Source: Silanimonas sp. (GTDB taxonomy: Bacteria > Pseudomonadota > Gammaproteobacteria > Xanthomonadales > Xanthomonadaceae). Taken from it: a DNA stretch of 64,000 nucleotides. The stretch covers positions 1-64,000 of the forward strand of contig NZ_JAPZQK010000010.1 in NCBI RefSeq assembly GCF_027530345.1, read 5' to 3'. The notes beneath the pieces were generated by a model. That model worked only from the letters and a program-made list of their open reading frames with translations. It was not told the DNA's origin and searched no databases. The position numbers were made by a program, and so were the translations under genes. This document shows, one piece after another, positions 62,304 through 64,000 of the stretch (the first letter of the stretch is position 1; every line of letters starts with the position of its first letter).

Positions 62304-64000
62304 ATGCGTGCCTCCGTCGTCATTGCCGGCCTGGTGGCCATCGCTCCGCCCGCTTTCGCCAACACCATTCCGGAGGGCCGGCCGGATCGCTATGTGCTCC
62401 GCCAAGGCGAATCCATCGACGTTCGTTCGCCGGGCGTTCTTGGCAACGACACCGATGCCGATGGTGATTCGCTGTTCCTTGAGCCCGCGGAGGCTGCGGC
62501 GTCGGGGCAATTGATCCTCTTCCCGGATGGCAGCTTCAGTTACACGCCGGATGCGCGCTTCTCGGGTACCGACCGGTTCACTTACCGGGCGTGCGACGCT
62601 CTGGTGTGCAGTGCGCCCGTGGAAGTGCGCATCGACTCCGACGGCATCTCGGCGCCCCTGGCTGCGCGGGCGGATCGATTCGAGATCGTGGCCGGCAGTG
62701 CGCCGGTCGAGCTTGACGTCCTCGTCAACGACGCATTCGCGCTCGAGCGGCTGTCGGGAGGTCGCTTGGAGGTTCGGACAGCGGCGTCGCTCGGCAACCT
62801 CGAGGTGCTGGCAGACGGCGCCGTGCCGACGGGCTTCCGGTACCGCCCGCGGCCTGAGGCAGTGGGGACGGACCGCTTCCGTTACCGGCTGTGTGAGCCC
62901 GCCGGTCGCTGCGTGGAGGCCGAGGTCGAGGTCGCGATTCTTCCGGTCGCGCCGGTCACGCTGGATGTATCGGGCGGTGCCGGCTTCGCCGATGTGGCGC
63001 TCAGGGGCCTGCCGGAGCTTCCGGCCCCCAATCTCGTCATCACCGGCACCGGGAAGGTTTCACACTACGCGTTCCCCATCTCGATTGATGCCACGCCCCT
63101 CGATCCCTGGGCTGGCGGCGGGGCCGCGCAGACGCTGTTTACGGCGGACGGCGGAGAGTCGGGGCGCCAGTTGCGGCTCCGAGTCACGCTCGAAGCGTCA
63201 GACGCCGATGTCGATCTCTATGTCGGGACGGACGACGACACCAACCGTCGTGCGTCATCCGATGAGCTCACCTGTACCGCGGCGAGCGTGGCGGGCGTCG
63301 AGAGCTGCGTTCTCGAGCTGGTCGTTCCGGCGGACGAGCGGCGCAGTTGGTGGGCGTATGCGCACAACCGCAAAGGGCGGCGAGTCGAGGCGCGCCTGCG
63401 CGTCCTCGAGGTCGATCTCGCCGACAGCTCATCGCTCGCGTGGTCGGCCCCGGGCCGCCTTGAGGCGGGCGCGCCGTCGGCGCTTCGCCTCTCGTGGTCG
63501 GATCTGACGATGCTACCGGGCGAGACGGCGGGGGGGTGGATCCAAGTCGAAAGCGAGTCCGGCACGTCTCTGGGATGGGTGCCATACACCCTCGTGGCCG
63601 AGGGGCGAGGCGTCGCGCCACGCCTGCTTCGTGCTGGCGATACCGTGCGATTCGACCTGCCCGCCGGTAGTGCGGCGACCGCCCTCGTGCTGGACGTTCC
63701 CGATGGCACCGCATCCTTCACTGTATCGGCAGTGGCCGATGGCGATTTCGGCCTCTCGCTCTTCCGAGCGCCGATTCCCGACGACCAGCGGTCCGACGTC
63801 AGCGTCGAGGGCATCGTCGATGGGCAGTTGCCCGAGGCAAGTCAGTTCAGCGAAGACGGCGTGGCCAGCATCGACGTGGTCGATGTCCCGGCGGGCCGTT
63901 GGCTGGTCCGCGTCGGCGACGCGACGGGCGACCTCGCCGATGTGGCCGTGGACGTGGTGATCGACACCGTGGACGCTCCCGAATCGACGTTGGGTCCGGG
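62304..64000 (+). CDS. secreted Ig/cadherin-like repeat protein, C-terminus beyond the window
   Basis: At least 565 codons remain open to the edge. A signal peptide (ASVVIAGLVAIAPPAFANT) is followed by a cadherin/Big_9-like segment with PGVLGNDTDADGDSLFL and FPDGSFSYTPDARFSGTD, and a second such segment at about 120-210. From about residue 300 a module begins (DADVDLYVGTDDDTN ... APGRLEAGAPSALRLSWSD ... GGWIQVESESGTSLGWVPY). It is closely similar to part of the giant haem protein at 10306. The product is likely exported or cell-surface. Its true length and any catalytic domain are unknown. Confidence 0.75.
   Translation, partial: MRASVVIAGLVAIAPPAFANTIPEGRPDRYVLRQGESIDVRSPGVLGNDTDADGDSLFLEPAEAAASGQLILFPDGSFSYTPDARFSGTDRFTYRACDALVCSAPVEVRIDSDGISAPLAARADRFEIVAGSAPVELDVLVNDAFALERLSGGRLEVRTAASLGNLEVLADGAVPTGFRYRPRPEAVGTDRFRYRLCEPAGRCVEAEVEVAILPVAPVTLDVSGGAGFADVALRGLPELPAPNLVITGTGKVSHYAFPISIDATPLDPWAGGGAAQTLFTADGGESGRQLRLRVTLEASDADVDLYVGTDDDTNRRASSDELTCTAASVAGVESCVLELVVPADERRSWWAYAHNRKGRRVEARLRVLEVDLADSSSLAWSAPGRLEAGAPSALRLSWSDLTMLPGETAGGWIQVESESGTSLGWVPYTLVAEGRGVAPRLLRAGDTVRFDLPAGSAATALVLDVPDGTASFTVSAVADGDFGLSLFRAPIPDDQRSDVSVEGIVDGQLPEASQFSEDGVASIDVVDVPAGRWLVRVGDATGDLADVAVDVVIDTVDAPESTLGP

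Overview
The window is GC-rich Gram-negative chromosome, almost fully coding, with very short gaps and many 4-base ATGA start/stop overlaps. The gene set points to a gammaproteobacterium of the Lysobacterales (Xanthomonadales): groESL with both a sigma-32 promoter and a CIRCE operator, a pcm-tolC pair beside waaA and two LpxL-type acyltransferases, TorF-type porin, glnE, DPP5-like S9 peptidase, and secreted multi-domain proteins typical of Lysobacter relatives. This is inferred from gene content only; there is no rRNA, tRNA or CRISPR array in the window.

Layout. 1-0.8 kb: accessory edge with the start of an ISL3-type transposase and an orphan protein. 1.0-3.5 kb: cutA and the groES-groEL operon. 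3.5-10.2 kb: a segment bracketed by two copies of the groEL 3' end plus terminator; it holds a GT2 glycosyltransferase, a polytopic membrane protein, a methyltransferase, a secreted propeller protein, a decayed IS30 element and other debris. 10.3-21.5 kb: a 1428-residue di-haem peroxidase/Ig fusion, a 963-residue multi-sensor diguanylate cyclase, a frameshifted repeat protein, an LprI-like protein, an unknown secreted protein and TrmY. 21.5-27.0 kb: a porin, hemN with an FNR box, a solute-binding protein, a DUF2062 protein and an M14 peptidase.

27.1-33.6 kb: seven same-strand genes run as one unit. They encode a thermostable-haemolysin-family protein, an AMP-dependent ligase, a haem-oxygenase-like (HDO) putative metal oxidase, an SDR, a repeat-type periplasmic protein, an OmpR-class regulator and a histidine kinase. 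Five tandem 11-bp boxes sit just upstream. This looks like a self-regulated small-molecule pathway and is the best candidate here for an undescribed system.

33.6-39.5 kb: a five-gene operon on the minus strand that reads as murein-peptide turnover: DUF819 permease, NlpC/P60 peptidase, L-Ala-D/L-Glu epimerase, L,D-transpeptidase-fold lipoprotein and a dicarboxylate/amino-acid symporter. 39.6-49.3 kb: S9 peptidase, MgtE, GlnE, an ELM1-family protein, RutE-like reductase, YceI, pirin and a small zinc protein. 49.3-57 kb: envelope/LPS genes (GT4, O-antigen-ligase-like, two LpxL-type, WaaA), then TolC and Pcm. 57-62.1 kb: a TetR regulator divergent from an RND efflux pair across a large palindrome. 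62.3 kb to the end: the start of a secreted Ig/cadherin-like protein that shares a module with the 10.3-kb giant protein.
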